Source: DASYPQ01 sp041488095 (GTDB lineage: Bacteria; Planctomycetota; UBA1135; GCA-002686595). Taken from it: a DNA stretch of 64,000 nt. This document shows, one piece after another, positions 25,725-35,343 of this stretch (its first letter is position 1; the number at the start of each line of letters is the position of its first letter). The notes beneath the pieces were generated by a model. It was not told where the DNA came from. It did not search any database and saw only the letters and a list, made by a program, of their open reading frames with translations. Location of the stretch: contig JBGPOP010000020.1 in NCBI GenBank assembly GCA_041488095.1, positions 20,180 through 84,179 of the forward strand, read 5' to 3'. Made by a program: the position numbers and the translations under genes.

Positions 25725-26453
25725 ATGCGCGACAAGTCACCGCACCTCCGGCTCCTCTACCTCGCCAGGGACTGGCGCTCGCGCGCTCTCTTTGCGGCGC
25801 TGCGCCGGCACGCCGTCGGCCGCGTGCTCGACGTCGGCGGCTGGGACTTCTTCCTGTCGGCGCGGGCGAAGGGCGTGCCGTTCGAGAGCTGGACGACGCT
25901 CGAGCCATCCGCCGAGCGCTCGCCCGAGATCGAGGACCCGCGCTTCCGGCTCGTGCGCGGCGACGGGTGCCGCATGGACTTCGCCGATTCGAGCTTCGAC
26001 ACGGTCCTCGCCGTCCAGGTGCTCGAGCACGTGTTCGAGCCGATCCGCATGGTCGCCGAGATCGGGCGCGTCCTCCGGCCCGGCGGCTTCGCGATCCTGC
26101 TCGTCCCGCAGACCGGCACCCTGCACCTCGCGCCGGAGTGGTACGGCAACCTGTCGCGATACTGGATCGAGCAGGCGCTCTCCCGCTCGGGGCTCGAGAT
26201 CGTCGACTTGCGGCCGCTGGGCGGGTTCTGGTCGTCGACGGCTTCGCGGCTCGTGTACTTCTTCCTGCAGAGCTTCCGGGTCGAGGGCATGTCCGCGCGC
26301 GAGTGCCGACGGGGCCCGCTGTTCTACGTCCTGTGGCCGCTGATGGCCGTCTTCGCGCTGATCGCGATCCCGATCTGCATGCTCTTCTCGCTCGGAGACC
26401 TGGCCGAGGAGCCCAACAATCACCTCGTCGTCGCGCGCAAGCGGGAGCGCTGA
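25725..26453 (+). CDS. SAM-dependent methyltransferase with C-terminal membrane anchor
   Basis: A 242-residue class I methyltransferase. Motif I reads VGRVLDVGGWDFFLSA (a Gly-Gly-Trp variant), followed by LVRGDGCRMDFADSSFDTVLAVQVLEHVFEP, the normal motifs II-III of the Methyltransf_11 group, and LRPGGFAILLVPQ. Residues about 205-228 form a hydrophobic segment that probably anchors it to the membrane. It starts 12 bases after the GT-C-like gene and ends the glycan cluster, so methylation of a sugar or a lipid-linked intermediate is inferred. Confidence 0.85.
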   Translation: MRDKSPHLRLLYLARDWRSRALFAALRRHAVGRVLDVGGWDFFLSARAKGVPFESWTTLEPSAERSPEIEDPRFRLVRGDGCRMDFADSSFDTVLAVQVLEHVFEPIRMVAEIGRVLRPGGFAILLVPQTGTLHLAPEWYGNLSRYWIEQALSRSGLEIVDLRPLGGFWSSTASRLVYFFLQSFRVEGMSARECRRGPLFYVLWPLMAVFALIAIPICMLFSLGDLAEEPNNHLVVARKRER

Positions 26454-26465
26454 CCCGCTCCAGTC

Positions 26466-27608
26466 CTACTTCAGCTTGATCTCCCGCACGAGCTTCTTCC
26501 CGTCGCGCAGGAGCTCGACCTGCACGACATCGCCGGGCTTGCGCTCGGAGAGGACGCTGCGGATGTCGACGATGCTGCCGACCGAACGACCATCGACGGC
26601 GGTGATCACGTCCGCGCGGAAGCCGCCCGCGCGGTTGCGCTCGAGCGAGCGCAAGCCCGCGCTCTCGGCTCCGCTCCCGGGTTCGACCGACTCGACGACG
26701 ACCCCTTCGACTCCCAGCGCCTGCTTGACCTGCTCGGGCGCCTGGAGGATCCCAATGCGCGGGGTCGTGGAAGTCCCCTTGCGGATCAGGTCGGGCACGA
26801 TCTTGTTGATCGTGTCCACCGGGACGGCGAAACCGACACCGACGTTGAAGGCGCTGCCGCTGCCCACTCCGGGCGGGGTGGCGATGGCCGTGTTCATGCC
26901 GATCAGGCGCCCGGCGCTGTCGAGCAGCGGGCCTCCCGAGTTTCCGGGGTTGATCGCGGCATCGGTCTGGATCACACCGCGGATCGGCTGGTTCGACACG
27001 GATACGATCTCGCGACCGAGCCCGCTGATGACCCCGGTCGTCAGGGTGTGGTCGAGGCCGAAGGGGTTGCCGATCGCGAAGACCTTCTGGCCCACCTGAA
27101 GGTCCTTCGAGGTCCCGATCGAGATCGGCCGCAGTTCCGCGCCCGGCGAGTCGATCTTCAGCACCGCGATGTCGTTGTCCGGGTCTCCTCCCACGTAGCG
27201 CGCCTCGTGCGGCGACGAGCCTCCCTCCAGCGACACCCAGGCCCGGTCCGCCTCGAGGATCACGTGGAAGTTCGTGACGATGTAGCCGCGCTCGTCCCAG
27301 ACGAAGCCCGAGCCCGTGCCCTGCGGCACGTCGAACGGCGTCATCCTCCACCGGTCGTAGACCCTCTCGGTCGTGTTGATGTGCACGACGGCGGGAGAGG
27401 CCTGACGGAACAGCTCGATCGTCGCCTGCTCGTCCTGCGCGAGGTCTCCGCGGGCCGTGATCGCGCGCGGGACGGCCTGGGGATCGTGCTTGCTGGAGAG
27501 GAGGGGCGCGGCGAGACGCCAGGCGACGAAGGCCGCGGCGAACAGCAGCAGGACGAGGAGCGCCCAGGGGCTGCAGGAGACCAGGGGTGCGCGTGAGGAG
27601 TTGGCCAT
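26466..27608 (-). CDS. Deg/HtrA-type periplasmic serine protease
   Basis: A 380-residue S1C protease anchored by one N-terminal membrane segment (about 14-36). The catalytic triad is His115 (YIVTNFHVI), Asp146 (DNDIAVLKI) and Ser224 (NPGNSGGPLL). A single PDZ domain fills about residues 285-378, which makes it DegS/HhoA-like, not DegP-like with two PDZ domains. It likely degrades or senses misfolded envelope proteins. It converges with the methyltransferase gene (12-base gap) and is divergent from the antiporter across 161 bases; a CATAAT hexamer on the minus strand (27641-27646) lies 32 bases upstream of the ATG. Confidence 0.95.
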   Translation of the reverse strand: MANSSRAPLVSCSPWALLVLLLFAAAFVAWRLAAPLLSSKHDPQAVPRAITARGDLAQDEQATIELFRQASPAVVHINTTERVYDRWRMTPFDVPQGTGSGFVWDERGYIVTNFHVILEADRAWVSLEGGSSPHEARYVGGDPDNDIAVLKIDSPGAELRPISIGTSKDLQVGQKVFAIGNPFGLDHTLTTGVISGLGREIVSVSNQPIRGVIQTDAAINPGNSGGPLLDSAGRLIGMNTAIATPPGVGSGSAFNVGVGFAVPVDTINKIVPDLIRKGTSTTPRIGILQAPEQVKQALGVEGVVVESVEPGSGAESAGLRSLERNRAGGFRADVITAVDGRSVGSIVDIRSVLSERKPGDVVQVELLRDGKKLVREIKLK

Positions 27609-27769
27609 GTCGGGGGTCGGCTGCCGAGGCGGCGCCCCTCATTATGTGATGAACGCGCCCGCTCTCCACGGGTTGCCTTCAAGGGATCGCCCGGCCGCGC
27701 ATTCCTTCCGAGGATCGCGCCACCTAGCATGTCGCGGCGCCCCGCCCGCCCGGTGCGGGCGAACCCGTG

Positions 27770-29137
27770 ATGCTCGCCCGAACTTCCCTCGCGCTGGAAC
27801 CAGCGGGATCCCTGGGCGCGGTCCTGCCTCTCTGGAGCGTGCTGCCCTTCGCCGCCCTCCTGGGATCGATCGCGATCCTCCCCCTCGCGGCTCCGCAATG
27901 GTGGGGGAAGAACCGCAACCGGGCGATCGTCAGCGCGGTCTTCGCCCTCCCGTTCGCCGCGGGGCTGGCTCTGTTCCATCCGGCCGAGGGGTCGCACGCG
28001 CTGCTGGAAGCCCTCCTCGATTACGCGTCCTTCATCTCGCTGCTCGGTTCCCTGTACGTCATCTCCGGAGGCGTGTACGTCAAGGGCTCGCTCGCCGGAT
28101 CCCCGCTCTCGAACACGGCGATGCTCGGCATCGGGGCCGTGCTCGCGAACCTGATCGGGACGACGGGAGCGTCCATGGTGCTGATCCGCCCGCTCCTGCG
28201 CGCCAACAAGTCCAGGGAGGGCAAGGCGCACATCGTCGTGTTCTTCATCTTCGTCGTGTCGAACTGCGGCGGGTTGCTGACGCCGCTGGGCGATCCGCCG
28301 CTGTTCCTGGGGTTCCTGAAGGGAGTGCCGTTCGAGTGGACGCTGTCGCTGTGGAAGGAGTGGCTGGTGGTCAACGGCCTGCTCCTGGTGGTGTTCCACT
28401 TCGTGGACGATTGGGTGCTCGACAAGGAGGAGCTCGAGCGCAAGGGTTCGCAGCTCGAGAAGGTCCTGATCCACGAGCCGCTCGCGGTCGAGGGCTGGCA
28501 CGGCGTCGCGCTGCTGGCGGGCGTGATCCTCGTGATCGTCGGGAAGGGTCGAGGCTGGGGAGCCGCGGACGGACACTGGCCCTTCGGCGTGCAGGAGGGC
28601 TTGATGCTCGGGCTCGCCGTCGTCGCCTACCGGATCACGCGGCCCGCGACGCGCGCGGCGAACGAGTTCACGTTCGCGCCGATCGTCGAGGTCGCCGTGA
28701 TCTTCGCCGGGATCTTCATCACGATGGTCGCGCCGCTGCAGATCCTGAACTCGCGCGGCGGCGAGCTGGGGCTGACACGCCCGTGGAGCTACTACTGGGC
28801 GGCCGGCGGGCTCTCGAGCTTCCTCGACAACGCGCCGACGTACCTGACCTTCGCCGCGACGGCCTGCGGACAGGCCGGCGTCAGCGTGGACGGACCGCGC
28901 TACCTCGCCGAGTTCCTGGCGAAGGCTCCCGGCAACGCGGCGCTGCTCGCCGCGATCTCCTGCGGCGCGGTGATGATGGGCGCGAACACCTACATCGGCA
29001 ACGGGCCGAACTTCATGGTCAAGTCGATCGCGGAGGAGAACGGGGTCCGGATGCCGTCGTTCTTCGGGTACATGGCGTGGTCGATGGTGGTCCTGCTGCC
29101 GATCTTCGCGGTGATCACGGTGCTTTTCTTCCGCTGA
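27770..29137 (+). CDS. Ion-transporter-superfamily antiporter (NhaD/CitMHS-like)
   Basis: A 456-residue inner-membrane protein with about 11-12 hydrophobic segments. The paired helix-break regions NLIGTTGASMVLIRPLL and SSFLDNAPTYLTF, and FVVSNCGGLLTPLGDPP, are the features of the ion transporter (IT) superfamily and resemble sodium/proton antiporters of the NhaD and CitMHS_2 types. Na+/H+ exchange is the likeliest function, but a carboxylate substrate cannot be ruled out. The first codons are GTG-ATG; the ATG at 27770 is used. It stands alone, divergent from the Deg protease. Confidence 0.85.
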   Translation: MLARTSLALEPAGSLGAVLPLWSVLPFAALLGSIAILPLAAPQWWGKNRNRAIVSAVFALPFAAGLALFHPAEGSHALLEALLDYASFISLLGSLYVISGGVYVKGSLAGSPLSNTAMLGIGAVLANLIGTTGASMVLIRPLLRANKSREGKAHIVVFFIFVVSNCGGLLTPLGDPPLFLGFLKGVPFEWTLSLWKEWLVVNGLLLVVFHFVDDWVLDKEELERKGSQLEKVLIHEPLAVEGWHGVALLAGVILVIVGKGRGWGAADGHWPFGVQEGLMLGLAVVAYRITRPATRAANEFTFAPIVEVAVIFAGIFITMVAPLQILNSRGGELGLTRPWSYYWAAGGLSSFLDNAPTYLTFAATACGQAGVSVDGPRYLAEFLAKAPGNAALLAAISCGAVMMGANTYIGNGPNFMVKSIAEENGVRMPSFFGYMAWSMVVLLPIFAVITVLFFR

Positions 29138-29389
29138 TCGAAGCCTGTGGTTGAGCCGTGCGAGCGCAGTTCCCGCATTCCGCGGATGCGTGCGCATGCC
29201 GGCGAGGGACCGTCCTGGGCCGGAAGCCAAGTCCAGCCGAGAAATTCGATCGCAATGGAGCCCATTCCAGACAGCGTGTAGCGGTCCGAAGGCGCGATCG
29301 AAGCCAGCTCTTGCGGTGTCGGCAGCGGAGACCCGAGAAGGCGTACAATGAGGAGTGCAAGAGGCAGGGCGAGGGAGGAGGTAGCGAGG

Positions 29390-30985
29390 ATGAGCAGATC
29401 AGCGCTGGAGGTGTGGGGCCTCGCGGTCATCCTGGGGAGCACCGGCTCGGCACAAGTGACCCAGCGAGTCAGCGTCGACTCGGCCGGGGCCCAGGGAAAC
29501 GGCGACAGCGATTTCCACTCGATCTCCGCCGACGGCCGCTACGTGGCATTCGGGAGCTTCGCAGACAACCTCGTAACCGGCGACACGAACGTGGCCGGGG
29601 ACGTCTTCGTCCGCGACCGCCAGAGCGGCACGACCGAGAGGGTGAGCGTCGACTCGGGAGGGGCGCAGGGGAACAGCTACAGCGACGACCCCTCGATCTC
29701 CGCCGACGGCCGCTACGTGGCGTTCGCGAGCCACGCCTGGTTGAGTGACATCTTCGTCCGCGACCGCCAAAGCGGCACGACCGAGCTTGTGAGCGTCGCT
29801 ACGGGCGGGGCGCAGGCGAACGGCGACAGCGGCTGGTACGGTCTATCCATCTCCGCCGACGGCCGCTACGTTGCCTTCACGAGCGTGGCGTCCAACCTCG
29901 TCCCCGGGGACACCAACGGGGCCTGGGACGTCTTCGTCCGCGACCGCCTGAGCGGCACGACCGAGCGGGTGAGCATCGACTCGGGTGGGGCGCAGGGGAA
30001 CGACTACAGCTGGAATACCTCGATCTCAGCCGACGGCCGCTACGTGGCGTTCGGGAGCATCGCGACCAACCTCGTCCCCGGTGATACGAACGGGAACTTT
30101 GACGTCTTCGTCCGCGACCGCCAAAGCGGCACGACCGAGCGCGTGAGCATAGCCACGAACGGGACGCAGGGGAACAACGTCAGCTTCGCTCCCTCGATCT
30201 CCGCCAACGGGCGTTACGTAGCGTTCGCTAGCGACGCGAGCAATCTCGTCCCCGGCGACACGAACGGGTGGGCTGAAGTCTTCCTCCGCGACCGCCAGAA
30301 CGGCACGATCGAGCGGGTAAGCATCGACTCGGGCGGGGCACAGGGGAACTACCCGAGCTTCGGCCCCTCAATCTCCGTTGACGGCCGCTACGTGGCCTTC
30401 TACAGCTACACGACCAACCTCGTCCCCGGGGACACGAACGGACACGACGACGTTTTCGTCCGCGACCGCCTCGGCGGCCCGGTCTTCACGAGCCTGTGCG
30501 ACCCCGGTGTCAGCGGCGTGATCGCGTGCCCCTGCACGAACCCGCCCAGCGGGCCCGGCCGCGGGTGTGACAACTCTTCGGCGACGGGCGGCGCGATCCT
30601 GTCCGCCTCGGGTGGCACATTCCTCTCGTCGGACAGTCTGGTCTTCACGACGAGCGGGGAGAGGTCGACCGCCTTCAGCCTCGTTCTGCAAGGCAACGCG
30701 CTCGTATCCAACGGCCTCGTCTACGGCCAGAGCGTGTGGTGCGTGGGAGGCTCATTCAAGCGTCTGTACAGGAAGGCCGCCGCGAACGGCAGCATCACAG
30801 CGCCAGACTTCGGCGCTGGAGATCCGACCGTATCAGCGCGTTCCGCAGCGAAGGGCGATCCGATCCAGGCCGGGCAGAGTCGCTGGTACCTCGTGTACTA
30901 CCGCGACCCGACCGTCCTTGGTGGATGCCCTGCGAGCAGCACGTTCAACGCGACGCAATCCGGGCAGGTGACGTGGTCGCCCTAG
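29390..30985 (+). CDS. Secreted repeat protein (TolB-like beta-propeller) with C-terminal adhesin-like domain
   Basis: A 531-residue exported protein. After a signal peptide (cut near GSTGSAQ), six tandem units with the core ISADGRYVAF, a following SNLVPGDTNG and VFVRDRQSGTTERVS fill about residues 26-363. They resemble PD40/TolB propeller blades; six blades could close one propeller. Residues 365-531 form a separate domain with CDPGVSGVIACPCTNPP, a Ser-rich strand region and four further Cys residues; similar C-terminal parts are, as far as I recall, shared by many planctomycete exoproteins. The ATG at 29390 is chosen because GGAGG precedes it and the signal peptide begins there. Confidence 0.85.
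   Translation: MSRSALEVWGLAVILGSTGSAQVTQRVSVDSAGAQGNGDSDFHSISADGRYVAFGSFADNLVTGDTNVAGDVFVRDRQSGTTERVSVDSGGAQGNSYSDDPSISADGRYVAFASHAWLSDIFVRDRQSGTTELVSVATGGAQANGDSGWYGLSISADGRYVAFTSVASNLVPGDTNGAWDVFVRDRLSGTTERVSIDSGGAQGNDYSWNTSISADGRYVAFGSIATNLVPGDTNGNFDVFVRDRQSGTTERVSIATNGTQGNNVSFAPSISANGRYVAFASDASNLVPGDTNGWAEVFLRDRQNGTIERVSIDSGGAQGNYPSFGPSISVDGRYVAFYSYTTNLVPGDTNGHDDVFVRDRLGGPVFTSLCDPGVSGVIACPCTNPPSGPGRGCDNSSATGGAILSASGGTFLSSDSLVFTTSGERSTAFSLVLQGNALVSNGLVYGQSVWCVGGSFKRLYRKAAANGSITAPDFGAGDPTVSARSAAKGDPIQAGQSRWYLVYYRDPTVLGGCPASSTFNATQSGQVTWSP
29465..30478 (+). repeat. Six tandem 174-bp coding repeats
   Basis: The core ATCTCCGCCGACGG (with small changes) recurs at 29522, 29696, 29849, 30023, 30197 and 30371. 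Four of five intervals are exactly 174 bases (58 codons); the third unit starts after 153 bases because the second unit lacks seven codons. Similarity at the DNA level shows recent duplication or gene conversion. Confidence 0.9.
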
Positions 30986-31187
30986 ACGATCGCCCAACGA
31001 GGCGCCGGGCGCTCGACCTCACCTCCCAACACACTTTGTCCCGTACCTCCGCCCCTCCGTCTTGAACTGCTTCGCGGCGAGAAGTCTGGCGATCGGTCGC
31101 TTCAACAATGTGGTGTCCGTCCTCAGAGCCTTCGCGAGGATCCCGATGGGAGCTAGTCGAGGGCGCGTCCTCGTGATCCTGCCGGTG

Positions 31188-32243
31188 TCACCGGCGCCAC
31201 AGTCTCCACAAGAATCCCTCGAGGCGCTTCAACGGGCTGTTAGCCCCCGGCAGCACTCCCTCGAATGAAGCCTGAAGCTCCGTGAGCTCGGCCGCTTCAA
31301 GCTTCAGATCCCCCGCAGCCGCGTTCTCGCGCACTTGCTCCTCTGTCCGCGCACCGACGATCGCGCTGGTGATCCCAGGCTGCGCAATCGCCCATGCGAT
31401 CGCGACCTGCGCGAGCGTCGCGCCGTGCCGCTTCGCGATCGGTCGGAGCGAGCGATCGAGCGCGGCGTTCACCCGCGCGCGGGCCTCGGGCGCAAAGGTG
31501 CCTCGCCCCGAGCGAGCGTCATCCGGCGAGAAGGTCCGCTCCGCCGGCACCTTCCCCGTGAGCAGCCCCTGCTCGAGCGGCGAGTAGACGAGCACGCCGA
31601 CCTCGCGCTCGCGCGCCCACGGCAGGATCTCGCGCTCGATCGCGCGGTCGAGCAGGTTGTACTTGGGCTGGTCGCTCGCGAGCGCGACGTCCCCCAGGGC
31701 GCGCTGGGCCTCCTCCATCATCCGGACGGAGAAGTCCGAGACGCCGATCTCACGCAGCTTCCCCTCGCGTCGCAGCTCGAGCAGCGCCCCCATCGTGTCG
31801 GGGATCGGCGTCGTCAGGTCGGGCCTGTGGATCTGCACGAGATCGATCGTCTCGACGCCCAGACGCTGGAGGCTGTGCTCGACCTCCCACCTCACCGACC
31901 ACGGACGGCAATTGCGGTGCACGCGCAACTTTCGGCCCTGGAGGTCGGTCGTCTCGAACGCGAGCTGCCCGCGCGTGTCGTCCCAGCGCAGCCCGACCTT
32001 CGTCATCACGACGACGCGCTCGCGCCTCCCCGCAATCGCTCGCCCGACGACTCGTTCGGAGTGCCCGAAGCCGTACACCGGGGCCGTGTCGATTGCGTCC
32101 ATCCCGCAGTCGATCGCGGCCTGGATCGCGCGCACCGCGCGCTCGTCGTCGTGGCCGCCCCACTGCCAACCGCCGATCGCCCAGGCACCGAAGCAGACCA
32201 CCGGGACCTGGAGGTCGGAGCGGCCGAGACGGCGTCGCTGCAT
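31188..32243 (-). CDS. Aldo/keto reductase
   Basis: A 351-residue NADPH-dependent oxidoreductase with the AKR TIM barrel. The catalytic tetrad is Asp52 and Tyr57 (AIDTAPVYGFGHSE), Lys82 (VVMTKVGL) and His139 (DLVQIHRPD). The N-terminal RRLGRSDLQVPVVCFGAW and the NADP-binding IVGARTEEQV region are typical of the AKR12/13-like bacterial group. The substrate is not predictable. It follows the DUF2339 gene by four bases and is likely the last gene of that transcript. About 200 bases downstream to the repeat-protein gene hold no feature I can name. Confidence 0.93.
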   Translation of the reverse strand: MQRRRLGRSDLQVPVVCFGAWAIGGWQWGGHDDERAVRAIQAAIDCGMDAIDTAPVYGFGHSERVVGRAIAGRRERVVVMTKVGLRWDDTRGQLAFETTDLQGRKLRVHRNCRPWSVRWEVEHSLQRLGVETIDLVQIHRPDLTTPIPDTMGALLELRREGKLREIGVSDFSVRMMEEAQRALGDVALASDQPKYNLLDRAIEREILPWAREREVGVLVYSPLEQGLLTGKVPAERTFSPDDARSGRGTFAPEARARVNAALDRSLRPIAKRHGATLAQVAIAWAIAQPGITSAIVGARTEEQVRENAAAGDLKLEAAELTELQASFEGVLPGANSPLKRLEGFLWRLWRR

Positions 32244-32247
32244 GGCC

Positions 32248-35205
32248 TCAGGTCGTTCGCTCTGGCTCCTTGCGGAACACGAAGCGCTGGTAGAGCAAGG
32301 AGACCGCGAGCAGCGACAGCGCCAGCCCGAGGAACGACCCGACGCGGTAGAGACCCTGGAGGTCTTCGAGGTCGAGGAGGAAGACCTTGGCGATCGTCGC
32401 GAGGAGCAGCACCAGGCTCACCCAGCGCAGCGCGCCGACGCGCCGGCTCATGCCTGCGAAGAGGAGCAGCAGGGCGTAGCCGGCCCACGCGATCGAGAGC
32501 GAGAGGTCGCGCGCGGCCGCGTCCCCGAACTCGAGGCGGTAGGAGCTGCCTTGGGCGAAGTGGTTCTCGACCTCGACCGTGATCCACAGGAAGACCACGA
32601 ACAGCCCGCAAAAACCGGCGATCCCGGTCAGCGCCGGGAAACCGCTCCGGTACAGCGGCGTCTCCCTCGGCCGCGCGCGCTTCATCTCCAGCGGCCGGAT
32701 CAGGAGCGCGGCCCCGACGAGCGCGATCCCCGGGGCGAGGAAGTCGAGCCCGTGCAAGTTGAGAACGGGCGTGGTGCAGATCTCGTGCGAATTGTTGAAC
32801 GCGGAGTAGAAGAGAATCACCGCCGCGAGCGCGGATGCGGACGCGGCGAAGTATTTCAGCGGCACGTGATCCGTCCAGTTCCACAGCAGGGCGGCGGCCA
32901 GCGCCGACGTCGCGAGGGCCAGGGGCAGCGCCTCGCGGTCGAGCCGGACCGGGAGGACGAGGCCGAGGCAGAACGCCGCCAGGACGAGGTAGAGGATGGC
33001 GCCGACCGCGCTCGCCGAGCGATCGCCTTGCCTGGCGGCGCGCAGCTCCTCGTGCCGTCCCGACGCGGCCCGCGCCGCGCCGACAAGCGCGATCAGGGCG
33101 AGCAACGCCGGCAGGGATCCGAGCGCGCCGGCTCCGAAGCTCTTCTTCCAGGCGTCCTCCGCGCTCGAATACCAGAAGAGAGGCGACAAGGCCGCCGCAT
33201 ACCACACGGCGCGGGACTTCTCCCAGAAGGACTTGCGCAGCAGGGGCCACAGCGAGAAGACGGTCGCGCTCGCGAGCAGGATCCAGATCCGCCATCGCGA
33301 GGCGCTGTCGCCGGACGTCCAGCCCGGATCCTGCATCGAGGACTGGCTGATCGCCGTGAACAGCGCCGCGATGCCGATGAGGATTCCGGAGCGTGCCCCG
33401 GTCGCTGCCGCAGCCATGCACACGCCGAGCGCGAGCTGGGTGAGGAGGGAAGCGGACGGACTTCCCGGGTCGAACCCCACGCCTCGGCCGACCACGTTGA
33501 CGAGCGGCAGGCAAGCCAGCGCGGCGGCGGCGAAGGTGAAGCGGCGCCCTCCGTCCTCCCGGCGCAGCATCGCCGCGGCCTGGAATGCGAGCAGCGGGGC
33601 GAAGCAGGCGACGAGAAGCCCGACTCCTCCGGGATGCTCGGGTTCGCCTCGATGCGCATCGGTCCACATCGCCACCCCGATCGTCGCCGGCACGCAAGCC
33701 AGGAAGGGCAGCCACCTCCATGGCGCGAGAGCGGAGAGCCGCAAGAGGCACAGGGCCAGCACGGTGATCCCGACCTCGAACGGCCAGATCTCGACGCCCG
33801 AGGAGCGGAACACCGCCGCGAAGAGCGCGACCATCATCCCGAGCGCGCCGGCGAGCAGCGCGGCGTCGTGACCGCGCGCGGCTTCGCCCGCCCGGGCGCG
33901 CCGCCACTCGCTGGAGGACAGGAGAACGCCGCACAGGAGACCCGTGCAAGCGACGAGCTCCCACATCCGCGCCGCCTCGAGCCGATTCGAAAGCACCCAC
34001 ACGAGCGCCATCGCGCCCGCACCCGCCGCGGCGCCGAGGGGCACGTAGGTCGCGCCCTGCTTCCTCGCCATCCAGCTCGCCGCGATCGCGAGCAGGCAGG
34101 AGAGGAGCATCATCGGGTAGAGGTGGTATCCGACGTCGACGCGCTGGGCGAAGTAGATCGCGAAGGCGAAGGGCAGGAGCACCGCGCTGATCTGCGTGAC
34201 GATCCAGCGCGCCCGATCCGAGCCCGTGGACGCGGGGACGAACACCGTGAAGACCAGCGCGGACAGGCCGAGCACGATCACGCCGATGGCGAAGGTCGCC
34301 GGACCCATGCGGTCCACGAACCAAAGCCCCTGGATCAGCGCCGTTCCCAGCAGCCCGAGCGCCCCGACGAGCGGCCAGCGGCGCTTGTTGGCGACGAAGA
34401 GGAAGGAGAGGTCGAGCAGCAGGACATAGCCGAACAGCCCGACCGGGTTGTCCCTGCCCGTCGAGAGCAGGAGCGGCGTCGCGAACCCTCCCGACAGGCC
34501 CAGCCACGCGACGATCTGCGATTCGTTGCGCCAGGCCAGGAAGCAGCACAGCGCCGTGACCACCACCATGAGCACGAACGAGAGGCCGAAGGGGAAGATC
34601 CCGAGCTGATGCGCGCTCCAGAAGGCCGCGTACAGGATCACGCCGCCCGCTCCGCTCGTCGCGTTCGCCGTCAGCGCGTAGCCGCGCCGCCGCAGGTGCT
34701 CGCCGCCGAGGAAGCAGGCGGCTCCGGCGATCGAGCCGAGGAGGACGCGCATCTCCTTCGTGATCAGGCCGTGCTCGATCGAATACTGGAAGAAGAGCAC
34801 GCCGGCGACGGCCAGGAAGATTCCGCCGAGCACGGCCGCGCCGCGCACGCCGAGCCAGCGCTCCCACTCGATCCTGGGCCGGGTCGCCGGCCGGTCCGGC
34901 GGTGCAGCCGCGGGCGGCTCAGCGACGCGCGAGGGTGTCGGCTCGTGCTCCCTGAGCGGCGGAGCCGCGAGAGGAGGCGTCCGAGGCGACGGCTCGGGCG
35001 GAGAGGGTGGCGCGACAACGGGAGACGCGTCTGGCGTCGAACTCCAGCCCCGCGCCTCCGTCCCGGGCGACGTCCAGGCACGCAGGTCCCGCTCGAGACG
35101 ATCGACCCGCTCCCGCACCTCGCGCGCATAGACGAAGGCGACGATCGAGAGCGCGACCGCGACGAAGAGCGCGGCGCCGGCGACCAGGATGAGGAACTCT
35201 TCCAC
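32248..35205 (-). CDS. Large polytopic membrane protein, DUF2339 family
   Basis: A 985-residue integral membrane protein with more than 20 hydrophobic segments from about residue 120 to the end. The N-terminus has one membrane helix (4-26), a short coiled coil (REVRERVDRLERDLRAW) and a Pro-rich linker (about 50-105). The WERWLGVRGAAVLGGIF segment that enters the membrane block is the hallmark of DUF2339 proteins. Function is unknown for the family; some resemble O-antigen polymerases or sensors in topology. It is preceded by the cyanophycinase-like gene with 138 bases between. Confidence 0.85.
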   Translation of the reverse strand: MEEFLILVAGAALFVAVALSIVAFVYAREVRERVDRLERDLRAWTSPGTEARGWSSTPDASPVVAPPSPPEPSPRTPPLAAPPLREHEPTPSRVAEPPAAAPPDRPATRPRIEWERWLGVRGAAVLGGIFLAVAGVLFFQYSIEHGLITKEMRVLLGSIAGAACFLGGEHLRRRGYALTANATSGAGGVILYAAFWSAHQLGIFPFGLSFVLMVVVTALCCFLAWRNESQIVAWLGLSGGFATPLLLSTGRDNPVGLFGYVLLLDLSFLFVANKRRWPLVGALGLLGTALIQGLWFVDRMGPATFAIGVIVLGLSALVFTVFVPASTGSDRARWIVTQISAVLLPFAFAIYFAQRVDVGYHLYPMMLLSCLLAIAASWMARKQGATYVPLGAAAGAGAMALVWVLSNRLEAARMWELVACTGLLCGVLLSSSEWRRARAGEAARGHDAALLAGALGMMVALFAAVFRSSGVEIWPFEVGITVLALCLLRLSALAPWRWLPFLACVPATIGVAMWTDAHRGEPEHPGGVGLLVACFAPLLAFQAAAMLRREDGGRRFTFAAAALACLPLVNVVGRGVGFDPGSPSASLLTQLALGVCMAAAATGARSGILIGIAALFTAISQSSMQDPGWTSGDSASRWRIWILLASATVFSLWPLLRKSFWEKSRAVWYAAALSPLFWYSSAEDAWKKSFGAGALGSLPALLALIALVGAARAASGRHEELRAARQGDRSASAVGAILYLVLAAFCLGLVLPVRLDREALPLALATSALAAALLWNWTDHVPLKYFAASASALAAVILFYSAFNNSHEICTTPVLNLHGLDFLAPGIALVGAALLIRPLEMKRARPRETPLYRSGFPALTGIAGFCGLFVVFLWITVEVENHFAQGSSYRLEFGDAAARDLSLSIAWAGYALLLLFAGMSRRVGALRWVSLVLLLATIAKVFLLDLEDLQGLYRVGSFLGLALSLLAVSLLYQRFVFRKEPERTT

Positions 35206-35343
35206 GCGAACTTCCGGTCCGGTTGCGGCGCGCAGCGGACTGGGGGAAGGAACGCGCGCCGGGCGCGATCATCGAGATCGAGCCGTGCGAAGGCAAGCTC
35301 CAGGCCGGGATGGAGGCGAGCCGCGGCGGCGGGCGCCGTTCCC

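Noticed and set aside
29465..30478. Direct repeats as a CRISPR array
   Set aside because: The 174-bp period stays in frame and encodes a conserved protein motif; there are no short identical repeats with unique spacers and no cas genes.
31062..31268. Short open frame between the repeat exoprotein and the aldo/keto reductase
   Set aside because: It overlaps the 3' end of the reductase gene, has no recognisable motif, and lacks a ribosome-binding site.
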